From: Oceaniglobus trochenteri
GTDB lineage: Bacteria > Pseudomonadota > Alphaproteobacteria > Rhodobacterales > Rhodobacteraceae
Assembly: GCF_020529025.1 (NCBI RefSeq)
Contig: NZ_JACNMM010000003.1
Location: 543,553 to 607,552, forward strand
Length of the DNA stretch: 64,000 bases
Direction of reading: 5' to 3'
Positions 10,062 to 19,520 of the stretch are shown piece after piece. A program made the translations under genes and the position numbers. The notes beneath the pieces were generated by a model. That model worked only from the letters and a program-made list of their open reading frames with translations, was not told the origin of the DNA and searched no databases. Each line of letters begins with the position of its first letter. The stretch's first letter is position 1.

Positions 10062-10661
10062 ATGAGCTTCCTTGTGCGCTATCTTACCCATCCGCAGGTC
10101 GCGATTGACCCGCAGGGCGACATCACCCGCTGGTCGCTGAGCGATCTTGGCCGCGCGCGGGTTGGCGCACTGGTGCGCAGCGGGGCCTTGCAGGGCACCA
10201 CGCGCATCGTTTCCAGCGACGAGACGAAGGCGGTCGAAACGGCCACGCCGCTGGCCGAGGCCCTGGGCCTGAACGTGGAAATCCGCGCGAACCTGCACGA
10301 GAACGACCGCAGCGCGACGGGTTTCCTGCCCCCGGCCGAATTCGAGGCCACGGCAGACCGCTTCTTCGCCCACCCCGACGACAGCATCCGGGGCTGGGAA
10401 ACGGCACGCGCGGCGCAGGCGCGAATCGTCGGCGCGGTGGAACGCTGCCTTGCCGATCATCGCGGTGGCGATCTTCTGCTCGTCGGCCACGGGGCCGTGG
10501 GAACCTTGCTTTACTGTGCCCTGGCCGGGCTGGACATCAGCCGGAAGCATGACCAGGGGCCGGGCGGGGGCGGGTGTTTCCTGGCCTTCGACAGCGACCA
10601 ACGCCGCCCAAAGGCGGGGTGGCAACCGATGGAGGCGATGGCGCCCGCCCCCCGCGCCTAA
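10062..10661 (+). CDS. Histidine phosphatase superfamily protein with altered RHG motif
   Basis: A 199-residue protein of the phosphoglycerate-mutase-like superfamily. The second half has the conserved LLVGHGAVGTLL with the second catalytic-type His, and IVSSDETKAVETA resembles the S-x-x-x-R-A-x-x-T-A strand. The normal N-terminal Arg-His-Gly is Thr-His-Pro here (residues 9 to 11): the phospho-accepting His10 is kept but the flanking Arg and Gly are lost. The substrate is unknown. The gene ends 4 bases into the convergent esterase gene. Confidence 0.8.
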   Translation: MSFLVRYLTHPQVAIDPQGDITRWSLSDLGRARVGALVRSGALQGTTRIVSSDETKAVETATPLAEALGLNVEIRANLHENDRSATGFLPPAEFEATADRFFAHPDDSIRGWETARAAQARIVGAVERCLADHRGGDLLLVGHGAVGTLLYCALAGLDISRKHDQGPGGGGCFLAFDSDQRRPKAGWQPMEAMAPAPRA

Positions 10662-11332
10662 TCCGCCGCCTGTTCGATCAGGTCCAGAACCTTCGGCCCA
10701 AGGTCCTGCACGATCAGCTTTACCCCCTCGGCGTTGGGGTGGATGCCGTCGCCCTGGATGTATCGGGCCAGGGTCGCCTGCCTATCGTCCATCCTTTCCA
10801 GCGCACCAAGGAAGCTGGGGGCATAGAGTGTGTCGTGGGTTTCGGCCAGGTCGGGATAGATCGCGTCGAAGTCGCGCTTGAACTCGGGGCCATAGTTGCC
10901 CGGCGCGACCATCCCGATCAGCAGCACAGGAATGCCGCGTTCGCCCGCCTTTGCAAGGATCGCGTCAAGATTGGCGCGGCTGCTGGCCGGGTCGATCCCG
11001 CGCAGCAGGTCGTTGCCCCCCAGCGCGACGATCATCGCGTCAACCTCGGGGGTCAGGGTCCATTCGACCCGCGACAGCCCGCCCGCCGTGGTGTCGCCCG
11101 AGACACCGGCATTCAGGACGGTGGCCTCGGCGCCCTGTTCGGCCAGCCAGGCGTTCAACTGCGGCACGAAGCCCTGGGCGGGGGGCAGGCCATAGCCCTG
11201 GGTCAGGCTGTCGCCCAGGGCGGCAACGGTGACGGGCGCCGCCAAAGCGGGGGCCACGGCCAGCGTCAGCGCCGCCGTCAGCGCCACGGCACGCTTGCGC
11301 AACCGCCCGACCGCCCCATATGCCAATGACAA
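10658..11332 (-). CDS. tesA: TesA-like SGNH arylesterase/lysophospholipase, exported
   Basis: A secreted SGNH hydrolase with a signal peptide (RLRKR, then a hydrophobic stretch ending in ALA) and the four family blocks: GDSLTQGYG with the Ser nucleophile, the NAGVSGDTTAGG Gly block, the GGND Asn block, and DGIHPNAEG with catalytic Asp and His. It would hydrolyse acyl esters or thioesters in the periplasm. The exact start is uncertain: TTG codons at 11332 or 11326 give a good signal peptide, and no ATG fits. It is divergent from an ABC ATPase gene, the same arrangement as tesA-ybbA in E. coli. Confidence 0.86.
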   Translation of the reverse strand: MSLAYGAVGRLRKRAVALTAALTLAVAPALAAPVTVAALGDSLTQGYGLPPAQGFVPQLNAWLAEQGAEATVLNAGVSGDTTAGGLSRVEWTLTPEVDAMIVALGGNDLLRGIDPASSRANLDAILAKAGERGIPVLLIGMVAPGNYGPEFKRDFDAIYPDLAETHDTLYAPSFLGALERMDDRQATLARYIQGDGIHPNAEGVKLIVQDLGPKVLDLIEQAAD

Positions 11333-11363
11333 GACCGTGCCGCGCCCAAGGAAAGACGCCCCG

Positions 11364-12068
11364 ATGAATGAACCGATCCTGTCGCTCAGCGACATTACGC
11401 TTTCGCTGGACGGCAACGCCGGTCGGGTCGAGATCCTGAAGGGGATCAGCCTGGACGTGGCCAGGGGTGAAACGGTGGGGCTGGTCGGGCCTTCGGGGTC
11501 GGGCAAGTCGTCTCTCCTCATGCTGATGGGCGGGCTGGATCGCGCCACCGGGGGCCGGGTGCGGGTTCTGGGGCAGGATATCACCGACATGAACGAGGAT
11601 GCCCTGGCCCGCTTCCGCCGTGAACATATGGGGGTGGTGTTTCAATCCTTCCACCTTATCCCGACGATGACGGCGCTGGAAAACGTCGCGACGCCACTGG
11701 AACTGGCCGGGCACGAGGATGCCTTCGCCCGTGCCGAGGCCGAGCTTGAGGCGGTGGGCCTGGGGGCGCGCAGCGGCCATTACCCGGCGCAGATGTCGGG
11801 TGGCGAACAGCAGCGCGTGGCCCTGGCCCGCGCCGCCGCGCCGCGCCCTGCGGTGCTGCTGGCGGATGAGCCGACGGGCAACCTTGACGGCACCACCGGC
11901 CAAGCGATCATGGAGCTTCTGTTCGGGCTGCGCGACCGGCACGGCGCCACTCTGGTCCTTGTCACCCACGCGCCCGAACTGGCCGAACGGTGCGACCGCA
12001 CGATCCGGCTTGAGGATGGGCGCATCGCCCCCGAACACCGCGAAACGGCCACCGCCGCGGCGGAATAG
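11364..12068 (+). CDS. ybbA: YbbA/LolD-like ABC transporter ATP-binding protein
   Basis: A 234-residue ABC ATPase of the MacB/LolD group. Walker A is GPSGSGKSS, the Q-loop is in VFQSFHL, the signature is MSGGEQQRVALARA, Walker B is VLLADEPTGNLD, and the switch is LVTHAPE. Such ATPases work with FtsX-like permeases. The divergent tesA neighbour points to YbbA. In E. coli and many relatives the permease gene ybbP follows directly, but here hmgA follows after 63 bases and no permease is in the window. The ATPase must use a partner encoded elsewhere, or the partner was lost. Confidence 0.9.
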   Translation: MNEPILSLSDITLSLDGNAGRVEILKGISLDVARGETVGLVGPSGSGKSSLLMLMGGLDRATGGRVRVLGQDITDMNEDALARFRREHMGVVFQSFHLIPTMTALENVATPLELAGHEDAFARAEAELEAVGLGARSGHYPAQMSGGEQQRVALARAAAPRPAVLLADEPTGNLDGTTGQAIMELLFGLRDRHGATLVLVTHAPELAERCDRTIRLEDGRIAPEHRETATAAAE

Positions 12069-12131
12069 GGGCTGGCCGCAAATGGGCGTCGGCCCTATCC
12101 TGCCCGCGACAACCGACGGCAGGAGGAAACC

Positions 12132-13487
12132 ATGACCGACGCCCCCATGCGCATGACCCGGGCCCCATCCCTGCCCGGCCCGCACGAAGGCTACATGCCC
12201 GGTTTCGGCAACGATTTCGAAACCGAGGCCCTGTCTGGCGCCCTGCCGCAGGGGATGAACAGCCCGCAGAAATGCAACTATGGCCTTTACGGCGAACAGC
12301 TTTCGGGCACTGCCTTCACCGCGCCCAGCCACCAGAACGAACGCACCTGGTGCTATCGCATCCGCCCCTCGGTGAAACATTCCGCCCGCTATCAGAAAAT
12401 CGACCTGCCGCACTGGAAAACCGCGCCCCACATTCCGCAGGACGTGACCAGCCTCGGCCAGTACCGCTGGAGCCCGCTGCCGCACGCCGATCAGCCGCTG
12501 ACCTGGGTCACGGGCATGCGCACCATGACGACGGCGGGCGATGTGAACACCCAGGTGGGCATGGCCAGCCATGTCTACCTGGTGACGCAAAGCATGGTGG
12601 ACGAGTATTTCTATTCGGCCGACAGCGAATTGCTTGTCGTGCCGCAGGAAGGGCGGCTGCGGTTCCTGACCGAACTGGGCATCATCGACCTTGCGCCCCA
12701 GGAAATCGCCATCCTGCCCCGTGGCCTGGTCTACCGTGTCGAGGTGGTCGAGGGGCCGTGCCGCGGTTTCGTCTGCGAAAACTACGGACAGAAATTCGCG
12801 CTGCCCGGGCGCGGGCCCATCGGCGCCAACTGCCTGGCGAACCGGCGCGATTTCAAATCCCCCGTCGCGGCGTTTGAAGACCGCGAGGCCGACAGCACCG
12901 TGACGATCAAATGGTGCGGCCAGTTCCACCGGACCCGCATCGGCCACTCACCGCTGGATGTGGTGGCCTGGCACGGCAATTATGCTCCGGTGAAATACGA
13001 TCTGAACACCTATTGCCCGGTGGGGGCGGTTCTGTTCGATCATCCCGATCCGTCGATCTTTACCGTGCTGACCGCGCCTTCGGGGGTGGAGGGGACGGCC
13101 AACATCGACTTCGTGCTGTTCCGCGACCGCTGGATGGTGGCCGAGGATACCTTCCGCCCGCCCTGGTATCACAAGAACGTTATGTCCGAGCTGATGGGCA
13201 ACATTCATGGCCAATACGATGCGAAACCCAAGGGCTTCGTGCCCGGCGGGATGAGCCTGCACAACATGATGCTGCCCCATGGCCCCGATCGCACCGCCTT
13301 TGAAGGGGCGTCGAACGCCGAACTGAAACCCCACAAGCTGGAGGATACCATGTCGTTCATGTTCGAAACCCGCTTCCCCCAACACCTCACCCGCTTTGCC
13401 GCGCAAGAGGCACCGCTTCAGGACGATTACATTGATTGCTGGGAGAGCCTGGAAAAGAAGTTCGACGGCACGCCGGGGAAGAAGTGA
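12132..13487 (+). CDS. hmgA: Homogentisate 1,2-dioxygenase
   Basis: A 451-residue protein matching the family over its full length: [20 protein letters not shown] near the N terminus, an [14 protein letters not shown] segment, and the iron-binding region around [17 protein letters not shown] (His and Glu ligands). It opens the ring of homogentisate to maleylacetoacetate in phenylalanine and tyrosine breakdown. AGGAGG lies just before the ATG. The next pathway enzyme, maleylacetoacetate isomerase, is not in the window; fumarylacetoacetase is 12 kb downstream on the other strand. Confidence 0.97.
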   Translation: MTDAPMRMTRAPSLPGPHEGYMPGFGNDFETEALSGALPQGMNSPQKCNYGLYGEQLSGTAFTAPSHQNERTWCYRIRPSVKHSARYQKIDLPHWKTAPHIPQDVTSLGQYRWSPLPHADQPLTWVTGMRTMTTAGDVNTQVGMASHVYLVTQSMVDEYFYSADSELLVVPQEGRLRFLTELGIIDLAPQEIAILPRGLVYRVEVVEGPCRGFVCENYGQKFALPGRGPIGANCLANRRDFKSPVAAFEDREADSTVTIKWCGQFHRTRIGHSPLDVVAWHGNYAPVKYDLNTYCPVGAVLFDHPDPSIFTVLTAPSGVEGTANIDFVLFRDRWMVAEDTFRPPWYHKNVMSELMGNIHGQYDAKPKGFVPGGMSLHNMMLPHGPDRTAFEGASNAELKPHKLEDTMSFMFETRFPQHLTRFAAQEAPLQDDYIDCWESLEKKFDGTPGKK

Positions 13488-13510
13488 GGGGCGGCGTGCC
13501 GCGTTTCTTC
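13466..13510. terminator. Bidirectional terminator between hmgA and the SRPBCC gene
   Basis: A perfect 10-bp inverted repeat, CGGCACGCCG (13466-13475) and CGGCGTGCCG (13492-13501), is followed by CGTTTCTTC. The loop contains the hmgA stop codon. It lies between two convergent genes. Confidence 0.65.
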
Positions 13511-13964
13511 AGGCGCCTGGGTTGTCCGATGCCAGCGCCGCGAGATTGGCAAGCGAGGCCGACCAGCCGTTGGAAAAGTCCTTGAACATCTCGGGCCCGA
13601 CCAGGCTGGTGATCTGCAAGGTCAGTCGCAGCAGGCTCCCTGTCGCCGTCGCCGATATCTCGTGACTGCACAGCGAGATCGACATTGTCTCTCCGCCGAC
13701 GGCAAGTGTTTCGGTCAAACAGAAGAATTCGGGCGTGACCACGTGGAACTGACCCAAGGTGTTGAAGTCGGGTGAGTCCTTTGGGCCACACCGGATTTTC
13801 TCGTGACCGCCGGGGCGAAGGTCGTATTCGTCGATGATGAGAACGCTGTCGTTGTCGGGGGCGCTCCATTTCTGCCGGGTGTCGCGGTCGGTGATCAGGT
13901 GGAACAGGCGTTCGGGAGAACAGGGAATTTCCCGTTCCAGCGTCAGGGTTTCGAAATCAGCCAT
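13509..13964 (-). CDS. SRPBCC/AHSA1-family protein
   Basis: A 151-residue START-like fold protein. It begins with the typical LEREIPCSPERLFHLITDRDTRQKW and ends with the long C-terminal helix FKDFSNGWSASLANLAAL. Members bind hydrophobic ligands in a cavity; the ligand is unknown. The ATG at 13964 lies within the last 8 bases of the upstream ArsR gene. An ArsR regulator paired with an AHSA1-type protein is a common arrangement, in which the regulator probably controls its own operon. Confidence 0.87.
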   Translation of the reverse strand: MADFETLTLEREIPCSPERLFHLITDRDTRQKWSAPDNDSVLIIDEYDLRPGGHEKIRCGPKDSPDFNTLGQFHVVTPEFFCLTETLAVGGETMSISLCSHEISATATGSLLRLTLQITSLVGPEMFKDFSNGWSASLANLAALASDNPGA

Positions 13965-14292
13965 CTTTGGGTTCCTTTTCAAGGTGTTCAGCAAGAGCGG
14001 AAAGGCGGTCGAGGCGGCCCTCCCAGAGGGTGCGGTGGTGGGTAAGCCAATCCACCGCCCGGGCGATGGGCGCCGCCTCCAGGTGGACCGTCCGAACCCG
14101 GCCCGCCTTTGCCGTATGGATCAGCCCGGCGGATTCGAGCTTTCCGAGATGCTTCAGGAACGATGGCATGGCCATGTCGTGCCCCAGGTGCAGCTCGGAC
14201 ACCGGGGCGGGGCCGGTCGTGAGACGTTCGATCACCGCACGGCGGGTCGGATCGGCAAGGGCCGAGAAGATGTCGTTCAGATTGTTATCCAT
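13957..14292 (-). CDS. ArsR-family transcriptional regulator
   Basis: A 111-residue winged helix-turn-helix protein: FSALADPTRRAVIERLTTGPAPVSEL, then the recognition helix around MAMPSFLKHLGKLESAGLI, then the wing (HTAKAGRVRTVHLE). No clear cysteine metal site is present, so it is probably not a metal sensor but one of the ArsR proteins that pair with SRPBCC proteins. It is the first gene of a two-gene operon. Confidence 0.9.
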   Translation of the reverse strand: MDNNLNDIFSALADPTRRAVIERLTTGPAPVSELHLGHDMAMPSFLKHLGKLESAGLIHTAKAGRVRTVHLEAAPIARAVDWLTHHRTLWEGRLDRLSALAEHLEKEPKDG

Positions 14293-14376
14293 ATGGCTAA
14301 GTAATCAGGTGCGCGAACGCGGGTCAAGAGATACTTAGCCTTTGGGGAAAGTTTTCGGGGTGCGGCAGGCAACAGC

Positions 14377-14410
14377 GACCACCGAACGGCCAAGCGGCGC
14401 TTCGGTGGTC
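14377..14410. terminator. Inverted repeat, possible terminator of the Gfo/Idh operon
   Basis: GACCACCGAA (14377-14386) and TTCGGTGGTC (14401-14410) form a perfect 10-bp stem. It lies 20 bases beyond the stop of the leftward Gfo/Idh gene and before the ArsR promoter region. No convincing T-run follows on the minus strand, so termination is inferred from position only. Confidence 0.45.
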
Positions 14411-14429
14411 GGGCCGTTTTACACAGGGA

Positions 14430-15590
14430 TCAGGCCAGCCGCCCTTGCCGCGCCTCGGGCATCAGGCCCCGCGCCATTTCCGGGCCAAGGGGAGCGGGGC
14501 GGTTGCAACTGGTGGTCATGGCCACGAAGGCGCCGGTTTCGCCCGATTGCAGGATGCCGGTCATCACCTCGGTCACGTGCACCGCCATGTCCAGCGCACA
14601 GCGGTGGGGCCGGTCGGCGGCGATGGCGGCGGCCATGTCGGCCAGCCCGGCGGTGCGGTAATTGGCCTGCGGATTGGTGTCGAGTTCGAAGTTGGGGGTC
14701 AGGAAGAGGTGATCCCACATCGTCACCTCATGCAGGTCGCAGTCGACGCCCGCACGCGACAGGGTGCCACCAAAGAAGTTGGGGTCGGGCAGGAACAGCG
14801 ACCCCTCGGTGCCGTAGATCTCCATCGGTGAGTGTTCATGGGCCATCACGTCCCAACTGGCCGAAAAGGTGATGGTGGCGCCCTGTTCGAACTCCAGCAG
14901 GGCGTGGATGGTGGTGGGGGTTTCCACTGGGATCGTTTCGCCCCGGCGCGGTTCCGACAGGATGGTGCGCCGATCATGGGCGGCGCTGGTCAGGGCGGCC
15001 ACGCGGGTGACGGGGCCCAGAAGCTGCACCAGGTTGGTGATGTAGTAGGGCCCGAGATCCAGCACCGGCCCGGCGCCGGGCAGGAAGAAGAAATCGGGGT
15101 TGGGGTGCCAATGCTCCATGCCCCGGCTCATCACATGGGCGGTGCCCGAAACGACGCGCCCGATGGCGCCCGCGTCGATCAGGGCGCGGGCCTGCTGGTG
15201 GGTGCCCCCCAGGAAGGTGTCGGGCGCCGATCCGATGCGCAGCCCGGTTCGTTCGGACAGCGCCACCAGCGACCGGGCCTGCTCAAGGGTCAGCGCCAGG
15301 GGCTTTTCGCTATAGGCGTGCTTGCCCGCCGACAGGATGGCATGGGTGACGTCATAATGGGCGGCAGGCACCGTCAGGTTCACGATCACGTCGATATCGT
15401 CGCTGGTCAGCAGGGTTTCGACGCTGCGCGCCTCCACGCTGTACTCCTGCGCCCGCTTGCGCGCGGCGGCGGGGGCCAGGTCGGCCACTGCGACGATCCT
15501 CAGCCCGGGAAACAGCGGGGCGAAGCCCAGGTAGGTGGTCGAGATATTGCCACAGCCGATCAGGCCGACGTTTACGGGTCTGTCACTCAT
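14430..15590 (-). CDS. Gfo/Idh/MocA-family oxidoreductase
   Basis: A 386-residue protein with an N-terminal NAD(P)-binding Rossmann fold (VGLIGCGNISTTYLG), the EKPLALTLEQA motif whose Lys is the usual catalytic residue, and a C-terminal substrate domain with DLGPYYITNLVQLLGPV. The family oxidises or epimerises sugars and inositols. Its start overlaps the end of the upstream TIM-barrel gene by 8 bases, so the two form an operon, probably for catabolism of a sugar or cyclitol. The substrate is not identifiable. Confidence 0.9.
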   Translation of the reverse strand: MSDRPVNVGLIGCGNISTTYLGFAPLFPGLRIVAVADLAPAAARKRAQEYSVEARSVETLLTSDDIDVIVNLTVPAAHYDVTHAILSAGKHAYSEKPLALTLEQARSLVALSERTGLRIGSAPDTFLGGTHQQARALIDAGAIGRVVSGTAHVMSRGMEHWHPNPDFFFLPGAGPVLDLGPYYITNLVQLLGPVTRVAALTSAAHDRRTILSEPRRGETIPVETPTTIHALLEFEQGATITFSASWDVMAHEHSPMEIYGTEGSLFLPDPNFFGGTLSRAGVDCDLHEVTMWDHLFLTPNFELDTNPQANYRTAGLADMAAAIAADRPHRCALDMAVHVTEVMTGILQSGETGAFVAMTTSCNRPAPLGPEMARGLMPEARQGRLA

Positions 15591-16350
15591 GGCCCCGGCC
15601 CCCCTGCACGAAGGCAAGCGAACGGCGGGCGAAGCGGGCGTCGTCGGCGGGGCGGTCATGCTCCATCACCAGGTTGGTGCAGCCCGCCGCGCGCAGATCG
15701 CCCAAAAGCGCCGGCCAGTCCAGTGTGCCATGCCCCACGTCGGTCCAGCCGTCCTCGTCCGTGTTCTCGCCCTCGGGGGCGCGGTCCTTGACATGGGCGG
15801 CGGCCAGGCGGGGGCCGTGGCGGGCGATCAGCGCCCTCGGGTCCTGCCCGGCGACGACGGCCCAGGCCACGTCAAGCTCAAGCGTCAGGTCGGGGGCCTT
15901 GTCCAGCAGGATGTCCATGGGCAGGGTGCCGTCGGGCAGGGGGTGAAATTCGAAGTCGTGGTTGTGCCAGCCAAAGGTCAGCCCGGCGTCGCGCAGGGGC
16001 GCACCCATTTGCACCAGCCGGGCGGCAAGCGCGGCCCAGCCCTCGGCGTCTGCCGGCCGGTCGGCGGGCTGGATGTAGGGCGCGAAGACCTGAGAAACCC
16101 CAAGGGCACGCGCCATGGCGATCACGCCGGACGGGTCGCTGGCAAGCCGCTCCAGCCCCATGTGGGTCGAGCGCATGGCAAGCCCGGCCGCATCCAGCCT
16201 GTCGCGCAGGGGCGCCGGATCGTCGAGATCGTCAAAAAGCGCGCCATAGCCTTCGACGGAGTCATACCCCAGATCGCCCAGCATGGTGAGCGTGTCGGAC
16301 AGCGGCCCGAAATCGCGCGAACTGTAGAGCTGGTAGGAAAAGCCGGTCAT
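15583..16350 (-). CDS. Sugar phosphate isomerase/epimerase (xylose isomerase-like TIM barrel)
   Basis: A 255-residue AP_endonuc_2/xylose-isomerase-like barrel: YQLYSSRDFGPLSDTL at the N terminus, FGWHNHDFEF with a metal-binding type His, LELDVAWAVVAGQDP, and AAHVKDRAPEGENTDEDGWTDVGHGTLDW with Asp and His. The family isomerises or epimerises sugars or inositol derivatives with a divalent metal. It is coupled to the downstream Gfo/Idh gene and divergent from malate synthase. Confidence 0.9.
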   Translation of the reverse strand: MTGFSYQLYSSRDFGPLSDTLTMLGDLGYDSVEGYGALFDDLDDPAPLRDRLDAAGLAMRSTHMGLERLASDPSGVIAMARALGVSQVFAPYIQPADRPADAEGWAALAARLVQMGAPLRDAGLTFGWHNHDFEFHPLPDGTLPMDILLDKAPDLTLELDVAWAVVAGQDPRALIARHGPRLAAAHVKDRAPEGENTDEDGWTDVGHGTLDWPALLGDLRAAGCTNLVMEHDRPADDARFARRSLAFVQGGRGHE

Positions 16351-16534
16351 GGTCAGTCTCTCGTCATGGTTGTGTTGCCGCCATCCCGCCCGACGGAAGG
16401 CGAAAACGCAAGGCCCCCGGCCCCCGATCGGCGGAAAACGGGCGCAGCTTTCCCCGCGGCAAGGCGCAAGACGTGTTGTCACGGCCCGCCGATCTTTCTA
16501 GGTTGCCCAGCAATCGCAGTTGCAGGAGGGCAGG

Positions 16535-18673
16535 ATGGCGGAGCGTAAGGAAATTCACGGACTTCAGGTCGCAACCGAACTGGCCGACTTCATCGACACC
16601 CGGGCGCTGCCGGAAACCGGTGTCGACAGGGATGCCTTCTGGTCCGCCTTTTCGGCGCTGCTGCACGATCTTGCCCCTGAAAACCGCGCCCTTCTGGAAA
16701 AGCGCGAAGAGATCCAGAAGCAGATCGACGACTGGCACATCGCCCGGCGCAACCAGCCCCACGATCACGGCGCCTATGTCGATTTCCTGCGCCAGATCGG
16801 CTATCTCCTGCCCGAGGGCGGCGATTTCCAGATCGAGACCGCCAATACCGACCCCGAGATCGCATCGGTCCCCGGCCCGCAACTTGTGGTGCCGATCACC
16901 AACGCCCGCTATGCGCTGAACGCCGCCAATGCCCGCTGGGGCAGCCTTTACGACGGGCTTTATGGCACCGACGCCATGGGCAGCGCGCCGCCCAAGGGCC
17001 CCTTCGACCGTGGCCGCGGCGCGCGTGTCGTGGCCCGCGCACGGGTCTTCCTGGACGAGGCATTTCCGATCAAGGGGGCCAGCCATGTCGATGCCCGCCG
17101 CTATCATGTGCAGGATGGCGCGCTTCTGGTCGATGACATGCCCCTGGCCAACCCCGAGAAATTCGCCGGCTATCGCGGCCACCCCCGCGCGCCCGAGGCG
17201 GTTCTGCTGGTCAACAACGGCCTGCACGTCGAACTGGTGTTCGACCGCACCCACATGATCGGTGCGCGCGATCAGGCCGGTCTGGCCGACGTGAAACTGG
17301 AAAGCGCGATTTCGGCGATCATGGATTGCGAGGATTCGGTTGCCTGCGTCGATGCCGAGGACAAGGTGACGGCCTATGCCAACTGGCTGGGCCTGATGAA
17401 GGGCGATCTGACCGACACCTTCGAGAAGGGCGGCAAGACGGTGACGCGCCGCCTGGCCGAAGACCGCACCTATACCGGCCCCGATGGCAGTGACGTGACG
17501 GTGAAGGGCCGCGCCCTGATGCTGGTGCGCAATGTCGGCCACCTGATGACCAACCCCGCCATCCTTGACCGTGACGGAAACGAGGTGTTCGAGGGCCTGA
17601 TGGACGCCATGATCACCACCCTGATCGCCAAGCACGACCTGCAACGCGAGGGCGGCAATTCGGTGCACGGGTCGATGTATGTCGTGAAGCCCAAGATGCA
17701 CGGCCCCGAAGAGGTGGCCTTTGCGGTCAAGACCTTCGATATCGTCGAAAAGGCTTTGGGCCTGCCCGCCAATACCGTGAAGATCGGCATCATGGACGAG
17801 GAACGGCGCACCACGGTCAACCTCAAGGAATGCATCCGCGCCGCCAGGTCGCGGGTGGCCTTCATCAACACCGGTTTCCTTGACCGCACGGGTGACGAGA
17901 TTCACACCTCGATGGAGGCAGGGGCCTTTTCGCGCAAGGATTTCATCAAGCGCAAGGCCTGGATCGGCGCCTATGAAAACCAGAACGTCGATATCGGGCT
18001 GGAATGCGGGCTTTCGGGCAAGGCGCAGATCGGCAAGGGCATGTGGGCCATGCCCGACCAGATGGCGGCGATGCTGGATCAGAAGATCGAACACCCCCGT
18101 TCCGGCGCGAACTGTGCCTGGGTGCCGTCGCCCACCGCCGCCACCCTGCATGCGTTGCACTATCACAAGGTGGATGTCTTTGCCGTGCAGGAAAAGCTGA
18201 TGAAGGGCGGGCGGCGGGCCTATGTCGATACCGTGCTGGATATCCCGCTGGCCACCTACCAGAAATGGACCGAGGCGCAGAAGATGCGCGAGGTGGAGAA
18301 CAACGCCCAGGGCATCCTTGGCTATGTCGTGCGCTGGATCGACCAGGGGGTCGGCTGCTCCAAGGTGCCCGACCTGAACGATGTCGGCCTGATGGAAGAC
18401 CGCGCCACCTGCCGCATTTCGGCCCAGCATATCGCCAACTGGATGCACCACGGCATCGTGTCGCGCGACCAGGTGCAGGCCGCCATGGAGAAGATGGCCG
18501 CCGTTGTCGACAAGCAGAACGCCGACGATCCGGCCTATCGGCCCATGGCCCCGGATTTCGACGGCATCGCATGGCAGGCCGCCCATGACCTGGTGTTCAA
18601 GGGGCGCGAACAGCCCTCGGGATACACCGAGCCGGTGCTGCACGCCCGGCGGCTTGAACTGAAGGCACAGTGA
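16535..18673 (+). CDS. glcB: Malate synthase G
   Basis: A 712-residue protein, the usual length of the G isoform. Signatures include [21 protein letters not shown], the [11 protein letters not shown] segment, [17 protein letters not shown], and the C-terminal domain with NWMHHGIVS. It condenses glyoxylate with acetyl-CoA to malate. AGGAGG lies just before the ATG. No isocitrate lyase is nearby; the FAD-linked oxidase at 8.6 kb might supply glyoxylate if it acts on glycolate, but that is speculative. Confidence 0.97.
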   Translation: MAERKEIHGLQVATELADFIDTRALPETGVDRDAFWSAFSALLHDLAPENRALLEKREEIQKQIDDWHIARRNQPHDHGAYVDFLRQIGYLLPEGGDFQIETANTDPEIASVPGPQLVVPITNARYALNAANARWGSLYDGLYGTDAMGSAPPKGPFDRGRGARVVARARVFLDEAFPIKGASHVDARRYHVQDGALLVDDMPLANPEKFAGYRGHPRAPEAVLLVNNGLHVELVFDRTHMIGARDQAGLADVKLESAISAIMDCEDSVACVDAEDKVTAYANWLGLMKGDLTDTFEKGGKTVTRRLAEDRTYTGPDGSDVTVKGRALMLVRNVGHLMTNPAILDRDGNEVFEGLMDAMITTLIAKHDLQREGGNSVHGSMYVVKPKMHGPEEVAFAVKTFDIVEKALGLPANTVKIGIMDEERRTTVNLKECIRAARSRVAFINTGFLDRTGDEIHTSMEAGAFSRKDFIKRKAWIGAYENQNVDIGLECGLSGKAQIGKGMWAMPDQMAAMLDQKIEHPRSGANCAWVPSPTAATLHALHYHKVDVFAVQEKLMKGGRRAYVDTVLDIPLATYQKWTEAQKMREVENNAQGILGYVVRWIDQGVGCSKVPDLNDVGLMEDRATCRISAQHIANWMHHGIVSRDQVQAAMEKMAAVVDKQNADDPAYRPMAPDFDGIAWQAAHDLVFKGREQPSGYTEPVLHARRLELKAQ

Positions 18674-18674
18674 C

Positions 18675-19520
18675 ATGGCGGCCGATGTGCTGAAACTGTG
18701 CATGGCGCAGATGACATCGGCCGACAGTCACGGCCCGAACATCGCCTTCCTGCGCGATGCCGCCGCCCGCGCGGCCGACGCGGGGTGCCACATGCTGGCC
18801 CTGCCCGAGGTGGCAGGCCTGTGCAACCGCAACGCCGAAAAGGCGCGCGCCCAGGTCGTGGCCGCCAAGGACGACCCCTTCATCGCCGCCGCGTGCGAGG
18901 CGGCCGCGCGGCAGGGGCTGTGGATCAACACCGGTTCCACCCCCGTCGCCGGGCCGGAGGGCAAGTTCCTGAACCACGGCAGCCTGATCGACAGCCAGGG
19001 CGAAATCGTGGCGGACTATGACAAGATCCACATGTTCGACGTGCACCTTGATGGGCAGGACAGGATCGGTGAATCCGATACCTACGCCGGCGGCACGCGC
19101 GCGGTGCTGACCGATACCCCCTGGGGGCGCGTGGGCCTGTCGATCTGTTACGATCTGCGTTTTCCCGCGCTGTTCCGGGGCCTTGCCCAGCGGGGGGCGG
19201 GGATCCTGTTCATCCCGGCGGCCTTTACCGTGCCCACCGGGCAGGCGCACTGGCATGTCCTGTTGCGGGCGCGGGCCATCGAGACGGGCAGTTTCGTGGT
19301 GGCCCCGGCCCAGGTGGGCAAGCACGATGACGGGCGGCGCACCTATGGCCATTCGCTGGTGGTGTCGCCCTGGGGCGAGGTGATCTGCGATATGGGTGGC
19401 GAAGACCCCGGCCTTGCCATGGTCGAGCTCGAGCTTGAGCAGATCGCGCGCGCCCGCCGCCAGATCCCGTCGCTGACGCTGGAGCGGTCCTTCGATTTCG
19501 TGACACCCGCCGATGATTGA
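18675..19520 (+). CDS. Nitrilase-superfamily amidase (Nit-like, omega-amidase/deaminated-glutathione type)
   Basis: A 281-residue carbon-nitrogen hydrolase with the catalytic triad Glu45 (LALPEV), Lys117 (DYDKIHMFDV) and Cys158 (LSICYDLRFP). The DKIHMFDVHL and CYDLRFP motifs fit the Nit1/Nit2 branch, whose members hydrolyse amides such as deaminated glutathione. It begins one base after the malate synthase stop and ends 8 bases into the TRAP permease gene, so the three are probably cotranscribed. The gamma-glutamyltransferase downstream also touches glutathione chemistry. Confidence 0.88.
   Translation: MAADVLKLCMAQMTSADSHGPNIAFLRDAAARAADAGCHMLALPEVAGLCNRNAEKARAQVVAAKDDPFIAAACEAAARQGLWINTGSTPVAGPEGKFLNHGSLIDSQGEIVADYDKIHMFDVHLDGQDRIGESDTYAGGTRAVLTDTPWGRVGLSICYDLRFPALFRGLAQRGAGILFIPAAFTVPTGQAHWHVLLRARAIETGSFVVAPAQVGKHDDGRRTYGHSLVVSPWGEVICDMGGEDPGLAMVELELEQIARARRQIPSLTLERSFDFVTPADD

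Noticed and set aside
16364..18703. 779-codon minus-strand frame opposite malate synthase
   Set aside because: Malate synthase G matches over its full length on the plus strand; the antisense product has no recognisable fold.
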